Source: Streptosporangiaceae bacterium
Lineage (GTDB): Bacteria > Actinomycetota > Actinomycetes > Streptosporangiales > Streptosporangiaceae
DNA: 13,115 bases
Reading direction: 5' to 3'
Assembly (NCBI GenBank): GCA_030039095.1
Contig: JASHQP010000065.1
Location: forward strand, 1 to 13,115
How positions within the stretch are numbered: the first letter of the stretch is position 1; each line of letters starts with the position of its first letter. Position numbers and translations under genes: made by a program. The notes beneath the pieces are model-generated. The model ran no database searches and had not been told where the DNA came from. It was given only the letters and a program-made list of their open reading frames with translations. Below, piece by piece: positions 1 to 5,885 of the stretch.

Positions 1-198
1 TGGTAGGCGGCCAAGCCGGGTGCGGTCAGGCGGCCGCCGATGGAGGTGACCTGGATGAAGTAGCCGCTGCCCTGGCGCCGGAACACCGGCAGGGCTGCCT
101 TGGTCACGTTCACCGTTCCGAAGAAGACGGCCTCGACCTGGGCGCGGAACGCGTCCAGCGAGACTTCCTCGACGGGGGCGAGGTCCGCGTACCCGGCC
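1..198 (-). pseudogene. SDR-family oxidoreductase remnant (5' end lost, continues off left edge)
   Basis: Read on the minus strand, this stretch gives a clear piece of a classical short-chain dehydrogenase/reductase: AGYADLAPVEEVSLDAFRAQ, then a segment with FFGTVNVTKAALPVFRRQ, then the catalytic-serine region (VTSIGGR) and GLAAY, whose Tyr (codon 3-5) fits the YxxxK catalytic tyrosine. The N-terminal Rossmann half with the TGxxxGxG motif is missing. The usual NNAG motif is disrupted: AG is present, but the residues before it read A-E instead of N-N. The frame stays open upstream to a GTG at 219-221, but those codons belong to sequence that reads as a different protein on the other strand, so I call this a broken gene. 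The remainder lies left of the window. Confidence 0.62.
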
Positions 199-390
199 TC
201 CGCGACCGCCCTCGCGGCCACGCTATGGCAGACCGCCAACCCCGGCGAGGTCCTCGCGAAGCTCTACGCCGAAGACCCCAGCCTTGCCCACGCCCAGGCC
301 GAGTTCGCCCCCAGGATGACCCAGATCCTCGACGCGCTGATAACCGGACTCATCGCGCAGGCTCCCCGCGCCTTACGGCGCCCACGATAA
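199..390 (+). pseudogene. TetR-like regulator C-terminal remnant
   Basis: The plus frame ending in TAA at 388-390 encodes about 63 residues, including TLWQTANPGEVLAKLYAEDP and FAPRMTQILDALITGLIAQ. This resembles the helical ligand-binding/dimerisation end of TetR-family repressors. No helix-turn-helix is present. Upstream of about 199 the DNA reads as an SDR gene on the other strand, so the ATG at 100 in this frame is not credible as a start. The TetR assignment rests on helical character and composition rather than on a diagnostic motif. The placement next to an oppositely oriented SDR remnant supports it, because divergent TetR/SDR pairs are common in actinobacteria. Confidence 0.45.
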
Positions 391-396
391 GCAGCT

Positions 397-408
397 ACTA
401 GCGCTAGT
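397..408. repeat. 12-bp perfect palindrome followed by a T run
   Basis: ACTAGCGCTAGT is perfectly self-complementary and is followed by TTT. It sits between the ends of two convergent frames, the TetR remnant and the DUF1707 gene. It could be a weak terminator hairpin (4-bp stem, GCGC loop) or a leftover protein-binding site. The stem is too short for a confident terminator call. Confidence 0.25.
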
Positions 409-437
409 TTTGGCCCGGCGGTGGGAGCGGCAACCAG

Positions 438-1085
438 TTACTTCTCGCCGACAGCGAGGTGCCGTTCCTCCTTGGCGGCGAGGCGCTGCTCGCGCCGGCG
501 CATCAGCCAGTCCGGGCGCTTGACGGTGATCGCGCCGCAGAACACGTTGCAGCGGACGACGATCACCGGAGCCCCGGGCTGCGGCGCCCCGCGCAGTTCC
601 GAGGACTTGGCCCCGAGCACGGCGCGGCCGCTCATGCGCACGTCGATCCCGTCCGGCACGAAGATGGTCACGCTCCCGAACCGGACTGTCGCGTCGATGG
701 TCGTGACGTGCTGGCCGATGATCGCCTTGTGCATCTCCAGGTGGCAGTCGCCCAGCACCGAGCGGACCACCAGGCGGGCCGGCACGACCCAGGGGCCCTT
801 GCGCGACTCGTTGCCCAGGACGGCGGTGATCTCCTCGGGGACCGCCGCGGCGTCGCCGGGGGGCAGCGCGGGAGGGCCGGAAGCTGGCAGGTCCGCGGTG
901 AGGCTGGCCAGATCACCGAGCGTTCGCGCGGCCAGCGCGGCATCGCTGCGTTCCGAATACTCCTCCAGGGTGAGCCGCCCTTCCGCGCTGGCGGCGGCGA
1001 GCACCTCGACCACCCGGTCACGGTCGGCGTCCGATGCGCGCACCAGGCTGTCCCCGGGCTCGGCGTGCGTACTGTCGGGGCTCAC
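438..1085 (-). CDS. DUF1707 and LiaF-like C-terminal domain protein
   Basis: A 215-residue protein with two recognisable parts. Residues about 14-66 form a DUF1707 domain (RASDADRDRVVEVLAAA, EGRLTLEEYSERSDAALAAR, DLASLTADLP). Residues about 105-195 look like the C-terminal domain of LiaF-type cell-envelope stress proteins (FGSVTIFVPDGIDVRMSG, VIVVRCNVFCGAITVKRP). Many DUF1707 proteins carry membrane helices between these parts. Here the linker is Pro/Ala-rich and no membrane segment is visible, so a cytoplasmic protein is likely. The tail is basic. Start is GTG at 1085, chosen because GGAGG lies 5 nt upstream. A role in sensing or binding at the envelope is family-based inference. It is divergent from the MarR gene and may share its operator. 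Confidence 0.85.
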   Translation of the reverse strand: MSPDSTHAEPGDSLVRASDADRDRVVEVLAAASAEGRLTLEEYSERSDAALAARTLGDLASLTADLPASGPPALPPGDAAAVPEEITAVLGNESRKGPWVVPARLVVRSVLGDCHLEMHKAIIGQHVTTIDATVRFGSVTIFVPDGIDVRMSGRAVLGAKSSELRGAPQPGAPVIVVRCNVFCGAITVKRPDWLMRRREQRLAAKEERHLAVGEK

Positions 1086-1113
1086 GGTTGCCTCCGGGCG
1101 CTAGGCACTAATC

Positions 1114-1128
1114 GCTGTCACTGACAGC
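1114..1128. promoter_or_regulatory. Palindromic operator candidate between DUF1707 and marR genes
   Basis: GCTGTCACTGACAGC is a perfect 15-bp inverted repeat around a central C. It lies in the 67-bp spacer between two divergent genes, just upstream of the marR promoter. MarR-family regulators bind short palindromes in such spacers and often repress themselves and the divergent neighbour. That this site binds the adjacent MarR is inference. Confidence 0.55.
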
Positions 1129-1140
1129 TACTGTTGGGCA

Positions 1141-1152
1141 TAGCATATATCG
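1141..1152 (+). promoter_or_regulatory. Probable -10 element for a leaderless marR transcript
   Basis: TAGCAT at 1141-1146 fits the actinobacterial -10 pattern TANNNT and places the expected transcription start at about 1153, the first base of the GTG codon. No Shine-Dalgarno sequence is visible in the preceding 30 bases. CTGACA (1121-1126), inside the palindrome, resembles a -35 box, but its spacing of 14 nt is short. Confidence 0.45.
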
Positions 1153-1608
1153 GTGCAGAAACAGGCGGGACTCGCGCAGCTCGTGACCGACCCCGGATTC
1201 CTGCTGTCCCGGGTGGGCGCCGCCGTGCGCGCCGGGTTCAAGGACGTGCTGGCGGGGTGGGGCATCCGGCCGCAGCAGTACCTGATCCTGCTGATCCTCG
1301 ACGCCCGCGGCGGGCTCTCCCAGCAGGAGCTGTGCACGGCCGCGCGCATCGACAGCGGCAACATGGTGGAGCTGCTCGACGGGCTGGAGGCGCTGCGGTA
1401 CGCGCAGCGGGCCCGCGATCCCCGCGACCGCCGCCGGTACGTGGTGACGATCACCCCGGCCGGGCGGTCGGCGCTGGCGGAGCTGCGCCAGGCCGTCAGC
1501 GAGCACAACGAGCGCGTCCTCAGCCCGCTCACCGGGCGCGAACGGCGGCAGCTCGCCGCCACCCTCGGCAAGCTTTTCGCCACCACCGCGGAAGGCCGGG
1601 GACGGTAA
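1153..1608 (+). CDS. MarR-family winged-helix transcriptional regulator
   Basis: A 151-residue protein of typical MarR length. Helix-turn-helix region: LSQQELCTAARIDSGNMVEL (residues about 55-74). The wing carries the family signature DPRDRRRYVVTITPAG (89-104). Flanking helices (residues 10-50 and 105-150) would form the dimer interface. MarR proteins are dimeric DNA-binding repressors, often released by small phenolic or oxidising ligands; no ligand can be predicted here, and a redox role of the single Cys61 is only a possibility. GTG at 1153 is chosen because the MarR homology starts just after it and the promoter supports a leaderless start. Likely autoregulated through the palindrome at 1114-1128, which also covers the divergent DUF1707 gene's upstream region. 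Confidence 0.9.
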   Translation: MQKQAGLAQLVTDPGFLLSRVGAAVRAGFKDVLAGWGIRPQQYLILLILDARGGLSQQELCTAARIDSGNMVELLDGLEALRYAQRARDPRDRRRYVVTITPAGRSALAELRQAVSEHNERVLSPLTGRERRQLAATLGKLFATTAEGRGR

Positions 1609-1650
1609 GGCCAGCGCCACACGGCCTGGCCAGCGCCCGGCTTCGCCGGG
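1609..1650. terminator. Two hairpins between convergent genes, possible bidirectional terminator
   Basis: GGCCAG (1609-1614) pairs with CTGGCC (1626-1631) around an 11-nt loop, starting directly after the marR stop. A second hairpin, CCCGGC-TTC-GCCGGG, occupies 1636-1650. Neither has a U tract, as is usual in actinobacteria. The position between the converging marR and monooxygenase genes fits a terminator for both strands. Confidence 0.4.
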
Positions 1651-1673
1651 GACGTTCCTGCGCCCGCACCGTC

Positions 1674-2873
1674 TCATCGGGTACTGAGGCTTGCCGGCGG
1701 TAAGCCAGCGGCTGGTGCGAGAGGCCTCAGCCTCTCGCTGGCCAGGTCCCGGCACACCTGCTCCGTTGCGCGGCGGGCGTTCGGGCCGATGACGCCCACT
1801 CCCTTGCCGTAGCCGAGGAAATACAGCCCGGGCCTGCTGAGGGGCAGGCCCTCGTCGTCGAGCACGCCGAGATGGCCGACGAGGGGTGCCAGCCCGTTGC
1901 CGAATCCGGTTGCCGCCACGATCGCGTCCGGCCGCAGCCTGGTCCCGTCGGTGAGCTGAACGCCATCGGCGTCAAGAGACGACACCCCGGCGACCACCTC
2001 GATGCGCCCGGCCCTGATCCCTTGGATGAAATCGGGGTCGACGACCGTGGGCTGCGCGTCGTCGCGGCGGAAGGTGGTGAAGGTGCCCTCTTCCGGCACC
2101 CGGATGCCCCAGCGAGCGAGATTGCCGACGGTCGTGCGGCGAATGAGCCTGTCCATGGAGTCCGCGATCGACAGCGGCATCCGCTGCAGCGCGGCGGCGA
2201 CCAGGTCGTTGGGCCCCCAGACCGATTTACGCATCATGATGTGCGGCTGGCTGCGCACGGCCAGCCAGACCCGCCCCGCCCCGCCATGGGCGAGGTCGGC
2301 AGCGATGTCCGCGCCGGAACAGCCGCTCCCCACGACCAGCACGTCCGCGCCGCGGAACTCGCGCGGGTTGCGGTACTGCACCGAGTGGATCAGGCGGCCG
2401 GGAAAACGGTCACGGCCGGGCCAGTCCGGCAGCCGCGGAATGCGGTCGTGCCCGGTGGCGACGATAACCTGGCGGGCCGTCAGGTCCCCGGTTGCCGTGG
2501 TCAGCTGCCAGCCGTCGGCAACCTGGTCGATCCGGTCGACCTTGACGCCGTAACGCACCTTCAGGTCGTGCTTGGCGACGTAGGACTCCATGTAGCGGAC
2601 GAACTGGTCGCGCGTCGGGAAGGCCGGCGTCCCCTGGGGAAAGCGGCCGAACCACAGCCTGATGTTCCAGCGGCAGGTGTTCATCCGCATCCGGTCGTAG
2701 CGCAGCCGCCAGACGTAGGCGACGCCGTCACCGGACTCGAGGACCAGAGATCGCACGCCCATCTTGCCGAGCTGGGCCGCGGCGGCCAGCCCGGCGACCC
2801 CGGCCCCGATGATCAGCACCGGCTCGTCGGTGTCGGGCTCTAGTCTGCTCGGCGTCCGGGCGACGTCGGTCAC
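1674..2873 (-). CDS. Flavin-containing monooxygenase (class B, FMO/YUCCA-like)
   Basis: A 399-residue two-dinucleotide-binding flavoprotein. The FAD-binding Rossmann motif is GAGVAG at residues 23-28. The class B monooxygenase fingerprint FxGxxxHxxxY is intact (F157, G159, H163, Y167 in FPGRLIHSVQY). The NADPH-binding motif GSGCSG is at 182-187, and an ATGF motif lies near residue 320. Such enzymes use NADPH and O2 to oxygenate N, S or carbonyl groups of small molecules; the substrate is unknown. The segment after the first Rossmann fold (VAYVWRLRYDRMRM) keeps the usual Trp but lacks the common GG before it. GTG start at 2873, with AAGGAG about 9 nt upstream. It lies 44 nt downstream of the small conserved gene on the same strand, probably in one transcript. 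Confidence 0.88.
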   Translation of the reverse strand: MTDVARTPSRLEPDTDEPVLIIGAGVAGLAAAAQLGKMGVRSLVLESGDGVAYVWRLRYDRMRMNTCRWNIRLWFGRFPQGTPAFPTRDQFVRYMESYVAKHDLKVRYGVKVDRIDQVADGWQLTTATGDLTARQVIVATGHDRIPRLPDWPGRDRFPGRLIHSVQYRNPREFRGADVLVVGSGCSGADIAADLAHGGAGRVWLAVRSQPHIMMRKSVWGPNDLVAAALQRMPLSIADSMDRLIRRTTVGNLARWGIRVPEEGTFTTFRRDDAQPTVVDPDFIQGIRAGRIEVVAGVSSLDADGVQLTDGTRLRPDAIVAATGFGNGLAPLVGHLGVLDDEGLPLSRPGLYFLGYGKGVGVIGPNARRATEQVCRDLASERLRPLAPAAGLPPASLSTR

Positions 2874-2917
2874 GGCTTACAACTCCTTCACGCGAAGTGA
2901 GCTTGGATTCGTTCCTT

Positions 2918-3364
2918 CTAGACCGCGTACTTCATCACCAGGTCACCGACCCGCGGGAGCGCGGCCTGCACATTTTTGCTCGCGCTGCCGCGGACGGCAC
3001 GGTATGCCTTGATGATCACGGGCCGCTTGGAGACCGCAGCGATCTCATCGGTCAGCGAGAGCAGGTCCTCCGTCACCTCCTGGCCACGCTTGTGGAGGTA
3101 GTCGCCGAACTCGGAGCTGCCGGAGGTGCTGAAGTCGGCCCAGTACGGCTCCAGCTTGTCCACGATCTGCGGAAGCATGTCCTCCAGGGTCTTGCGGAAA
3201 TAGCCCGGGGCGAAGCTGGTCGCCGTCTTGTAGGCGAGCTTGATCGCCGCCCCGGAGACCCCTGACTTATCCGCTACCTCCTGGTCAATGAGCGTCTGGC
3301 AGTCGTCGAGCACTTTCGGCGCAGTGCCCGGCGCCAGCAGGATCTCTCGAAGCGTAGCCGTCAT
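2918..3364 (-). CDS. Conserved actinobacterial protein of unknown function (DUF6918-like)
   Basis: A 148-residue soluble, mostly helical protein with no signal peptide or membrane helix. It begins TATLREILLAPGTAPKVLDD and contains the conserved-looking segments LIDQEVADKSGVSGAAIKLA and, near the end, VQAALPRVGDLVMKYA. From memory this pattern matches the DUF6918 family of actinobacteria, which has no known function; a profile search was not possible. I chose ATG 3364 rather than the in-frame upstream ATG 3448 because the family-like sequence starts there and AAGGAG lies upstream at 3377-3382 (spacing about 12 nt, longer than ideal). It is followed at 44 nt by the monooxygenase gene, suggesting co-transcription. 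Confidence 0.72.
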   Translation of the reverse strand: MTATLREILLAPGTAPKVLDDCQTLIDQEVADKSGVSGAAIKLAYKTATSFAPGYFRKTLEDMLPQIVDKLEPYWADFSTSGSSEFGDYLHKRGQEVTEDLLSLTDEIAAVSKRPVIIKAYRAVRGSASKNVQAALPRVGDLVMKYAV

Positions 3365-3524
3365 GGGGATGTTCTTCTCCTTGTAGTTGGTGCGTGCCTG
3401 AATGCTGCTGCCTGCCGCGCACGTATCCCGTAGTGCGCAACCCACCATCTAGACGACGGCGCAGGCGCAACCATGGTTTACCGCCCAGCCACGGTGGTCC
3501 CGTCGTGTGGACCTGCGCTTTCGG
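3365..3524. other. 160-bp spacer upstream of the DUF6918-like gene
   Basis: This spacer separates the end of the minus-strand glycosyltransferase from the start of the next minus-strand gene. It holds that gene's ribosome-binding site (3377-3382) and a short palindrome CCACGGTGG at 3489-3497. On the minus strand GGTCC and GGACC can pair around an 8-nt loop just after the glycosyltransferase stop. It probably contains a terminator and a fresh promoter, but I see no convincing -35/-10 pair. Confidence 0.3.
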
Positions 3525-4541
3525 TCAGCCTCCCGCCGCGGCCCCCCGGACGGGCCGGGAGCCGCGGACACTCTGGGCGATCCGGCTGGTGACGAAGCCC
3601 GCTGTCGCGAGCGACAGCCCGGCCGCGATCGCGAGGCTGCGCTCCGCCCCGGAAAGGTCCCCGCGGGCAGCCTCCCCGAGCCCCCGGGCGAATCCCCGGG
3701 GAAGCACCCTGGTGGCGTACTGCCGCTCGGACGAGGTGGCCGCGGCGCCGTTCAGCTGGGCCAGTCCCGCCTTGCCCCGGCCCTCGTTGAGGCACCGGCG
3801 CAGGAAGAACGGCACCTTCTCGCGGCTGGCCGGGACCCGGTGCCCGCAGATCGCCGACGGCTCGTACATCCACGTCCCGTGATCCTGCGCCGCGGCGGCA
3901 CGCAGGCACAGATCGGTGTCCTCCGGGCGCGCGACTTTGCCGACCTTGCCGAAGTCCTCGTTGAAGCCGCCGATCTCGTTGAAGATCCGCCGGCGCAGGA
4001 TCATGTTGCCGCTCCACACGTTGCGGATCGGCTGCGTCCCCACGGGCATGCCGATGTAGGACGCGCCAACGATCCAGTCGAACTCGCGCGGGAACCACCG
4101 CGGCCGGCTGGTGAACCACAATGGCTCGCAGCCGCCGCCCACGCCCACGACCTCGGGCCTGGCGAAATGCGGCATCATCAGCTCCAGCCAGTCCGGCGCA
4201 GCGACCGCGTCGTCGTCCAGGAAGGCGATGAGATCCCCCCCGGACGCGGCGACCCCGGTGTTGCGGGCCGCGGACGCGCCCTGACGGCCCGCGTTGGGGA
4301 TGACGGTGGCCTTGGGGAACGCGGCCGCGGCGCGGGCCAGCAGTTCGGGGTTATGGTCGATCACGAGCACCGTCTCGGCCGGCGCCGCCGTCTGCGCCTG
4401 GATCGATGCCATCGCCTCGCACGTGGCACCCCATCGGGCCGTCGAGAACGCGCAGATGACTACCGCGACGGTCCAGGGCTGCTCTGCGGTGCGCGCGTCT
4501 GCGGTGCGCGCGGGCTTGTCGTGAGGCATGTCAGCTGCCAT
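3525..4541 (-). CDS. Family 2 glycosyltransferase (DDD type)
   Basis: A 338-residue GT-A-fold glycosyltransferase, predicted cytoplasmic, transferring a sugar from a nucleotide-sugar donor. Visible motifs: N-terminal strand WTVAVVICAF (23-32), nucleotide-binding VLVIDHNPELL (58-68), GRQGASAARNTG (85-96), metal-binding DDD (109-111 in AFLDDDA), acceptor-side WSGNMILRR (176-184) and the catalytic-base ED (207-208 in ARPEDTD). The C-terminal 70 residues are Ala/Arg-rich, with a weakly hydrophobic stretch that might touch the membrane. Candidate starts are ATG 4541 and ATG 4529; I use 4541 because GGGAG lies about 13 nt upstream, although spacing is poor for both. The start lies inside the upstream glycosyltransferase gene, an 82-nt out-of-frame overlap. 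Residues 11-20 come from a 15-bp tandem duplication. Confidence 0.87.
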   Translation of the reverse strand: MAADMPHDKPARTADARTAEQPWTVAVVICAFSTARWGATCEAMASIQAQTAAPAETVLVIDHNPELLARAAAAFPKATVIPNAGRQGASAARNTGVAASGGDLIAFLDDDAVAAPDWLELMMPHFARPEVVGVGGGCEPLWFTSRPRWFPREFDWIVGASYIGMPVGTQPIRNVWSGNMILRRRIFNEIGGFNEDFGKVGKVARPEDTDLCLRAAAAQDHGTWMYEPSAICGHRVPASREKVPFFLRRCLNEGRGKAGLAQLNGAAATSSERQYATRVLPRGFARGLGEAARGDLSGAERSLAIAAGLSLATAGFVTSRIAQSVRGSRPVRGAAAGG

Positions 4542-5407
4542 CTTCTTCGGATCGCTCCCGGGTATAAGGAGTTGCGGCTGGTCTGGTACGTCTCCGGCTC
4601 TACCCGCTCGATGGGACTGGTGTCCGGGTCGTCGGCGGGGGCCAGCGGCTCGGCCGGCCGGATGCCCCGGCGGTCCCACAGGATGGTCCGCAGCACGCGG
4701 AGGCCGTCGCCGACGGCGTTCAGGTTGCTGAATCCGTGAATCCGGCTGTGCTCGAAACTGGGCACCTCGGCGACGCGCAGCTTCGCCTTGGTGATGCGGA
4801 TGTGTATCAGCGTCTCGATCTCGAACCCGTCTCCCCACAGCCGCCCGTCGCTGGTCGGCGGCGACGGAGACGTCACATCGAGCCGCAGGGCATCGACGTG
4901 ACGCCGCCAGAACAGGTTGAACCCGTAGCAGAGATCGGTGTACCGGGTCCCGTAGATGACGTTGAATAGCATGCTCAGTGCGCGGTTGCCGAGTGCGCGG
5001 ATCCTGGTCAGGTCGTCGCTGCCGCCGCCGCCAGCCAGGAACCGCGATCCCTTGGCGAAGTCCGCACCGTCCATGAGGGCCTCGACGAACCGGGGGATCT
5101 CGCCGGGATCGGCGGAGCCGTCCGCATCCACCATCGCGATGACGTCGCCTCTGGCGGCGGCAAACCCGCACGCCAGCGCGTTCCCCTTGCCCTTGCGGTT
5201 CTGCGATATGACGCGGACCCCGGGCCACAGTTCCCGGGCGACGGCGACCGTGTTGTCGACCGAGCCCCCGTCCACGAGGATCAGCTCGTAGATCTTGTCG
5301 GGCATCTGCTCGAGAACGTGCGGGATGTTCCGTTCCTCGTTCATCGCCGGAACGACAACCGATATCCGCGGATAACCCGGATCGTCGATAGGAACCTGAG
5401 CTGTCAC
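4460..5407 (-). CDS. DPM1-like family 2 glycosyltransferase (copy A)
   Basis: A 315-residue protein. Residues about 14-248 are a DPM1/DPG-synthase-type GT2 domain: VVVPAMNEERN (17-27), VDGGSVDNT (45-53), NRKGKGNALACGFAA (70-84), the metal-binding DADGS (94-98), then SDLCYG-like TDLCYGFNLFWRR and the WGDGFEIETLI block. Relatives transfer a hexose to polyprenyl phosphate on the inner membrane face; no membrane helix or GtrA domain is attached here. It is about 70% identical over the first 110 aligned residues to the divergent copy at 5886. The last 67 residues are unrelated to copy B, include a rare TTA Leu codon, and read out of frame into the next gene. GTG 5407 is chosen because a GGGGAG box lies about 3 nt upstream. 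Confidence 0.88.
   Translation of the reverse strand: MTAQVPIDDPGYPRISVVVPAMNEERNIPHVLEQMPDKIYELILVDGGSVDNTVAVARELWPGVRVISQNRKGKGNALACGFAAARGDVIAMVDADGSADPGEIPRFVEALMDGADFAKGSRFLAGGGGSDDLTRIRALGNRALSMLFNVIYGTRYTDLCYGFNLFWRRHVDALRLDVTSPSPPTSDGRLWGDGFEIETLIHIRITKAKLRVAEVPSFEHSRIHGFSNLNAVGDGLRVLRTILWDRRGIRPAEPLAPADDPDTSPIERVEPETYQTSRNSLYPGAIRRRWQLTCLTTSPRAPQTRAPQSSPGPSR
4483..4512 (-). repeat. 15-bp perfect tandem duplication (2 copies)
   Basis: TCTGCGGTGCGCGCG occurs at 4483-4497 and again at 4498-4512. It lies in the region shared by the two overlapping minus-strand glycosyltransferase genes. In the downstream gene it encodes the repeat ARTAD/ARTAE near the N-terminus. Because 15 is a multiple of three, both frames survive the duplication. 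Confidence 0.85.
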
Positions 5408-5885
5408 CGTCTCCCCTTCACGGCTGCAGGGCGCGCATCAGCCAGCTCATTCCGCGCCCTCTCGTTAGCGGCCGACCCCGTTTTTCAGCTGGAATTGAGT
5501 CCCACTCGGCTAATGGCAATGACCCGGTACCAGGCGATGCCCGTTAGCGGGGAGGCAGGCGTGGCCAGAACCAGGTGAGTACCGGGGAGGCTAGCAGACG
5601 AACACGGCCGCTGGGCCTATAAGCCATATCCTTACTCAACGTATTCATATAACTTCGTTCCGTTTCGGGCTGGGCATCCTTGCAGGTCAGGGACTAAGCA
5701 GGAGCACAGCTACGATAACTCCATCTATCGGGATGAAGACCTCGAAAACTTGTGACAGCGTCAGCCGAGGGAAACCTGGAAGCTGGCCATGAGATACCTG
5801 AAAGCGCTGATCTGACGCTTTCTGTCAACCGGCAAGCGCCCGCGACCGTCCTCTTATTGTCGACAGGGGCGGAGGATCTCACCAC
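5408..5885. promoter_or_regulatory. 478-bp divergent promoter region between the two DPM1-like genes
   Basis: No credible gene is present. The spacer must drive both arms of the polysaccharide locus. It contains an unusually AT-rich island (about 5618-5655) with -10-like hexamers TATAAG (5618-5623) and TATAAC (5648-5653), neither with a good -35 partner. Other small elements are the palindrome TGACAGCGTCA (5753-5763), an imperfect inverted copy of it at 5812-5827 (CTGACGCTTTCTGTCA), and two copies of GTTAGCGG (5464-5471, 5543-5550). GGAGG at 5871-5875 is the ribosome-binding site of the plus-strand gene. The length and the relic palindromes suggest regulated expression, but the regulator is unknown. 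Confidence 0.45.

Noticed and set aside
100..390. A 96-residue plus-strand gene starting at ATG 100
   Set aside because: Its first third is antisense to the clear SDR fragment; only the part after about 199 reads as protein-like, so it is recorded as a remnant.
3365..3448. N-terminal extension of the DUF6918-like protein to ATG 3448
   Set aside because: The extension reads through the AAGGAG ribosome-binding site and has no family-like sequence.
3507..4739. 410-residue plus-strand open frame
   Set aside because: It lies opposite two well-supported glycosyltransferases and its translation is Arg/Gly/Asp/His-rich with no family motif, typical of an antisense shadow in GC-rich DNA.
3525..5228. 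Longer version of the minus-strand glycosyltransferase starting at 5228
   Set aside because: Residues before about 4541 are the out-of-frame reading of the DPM1-like copy A and carry no domain.
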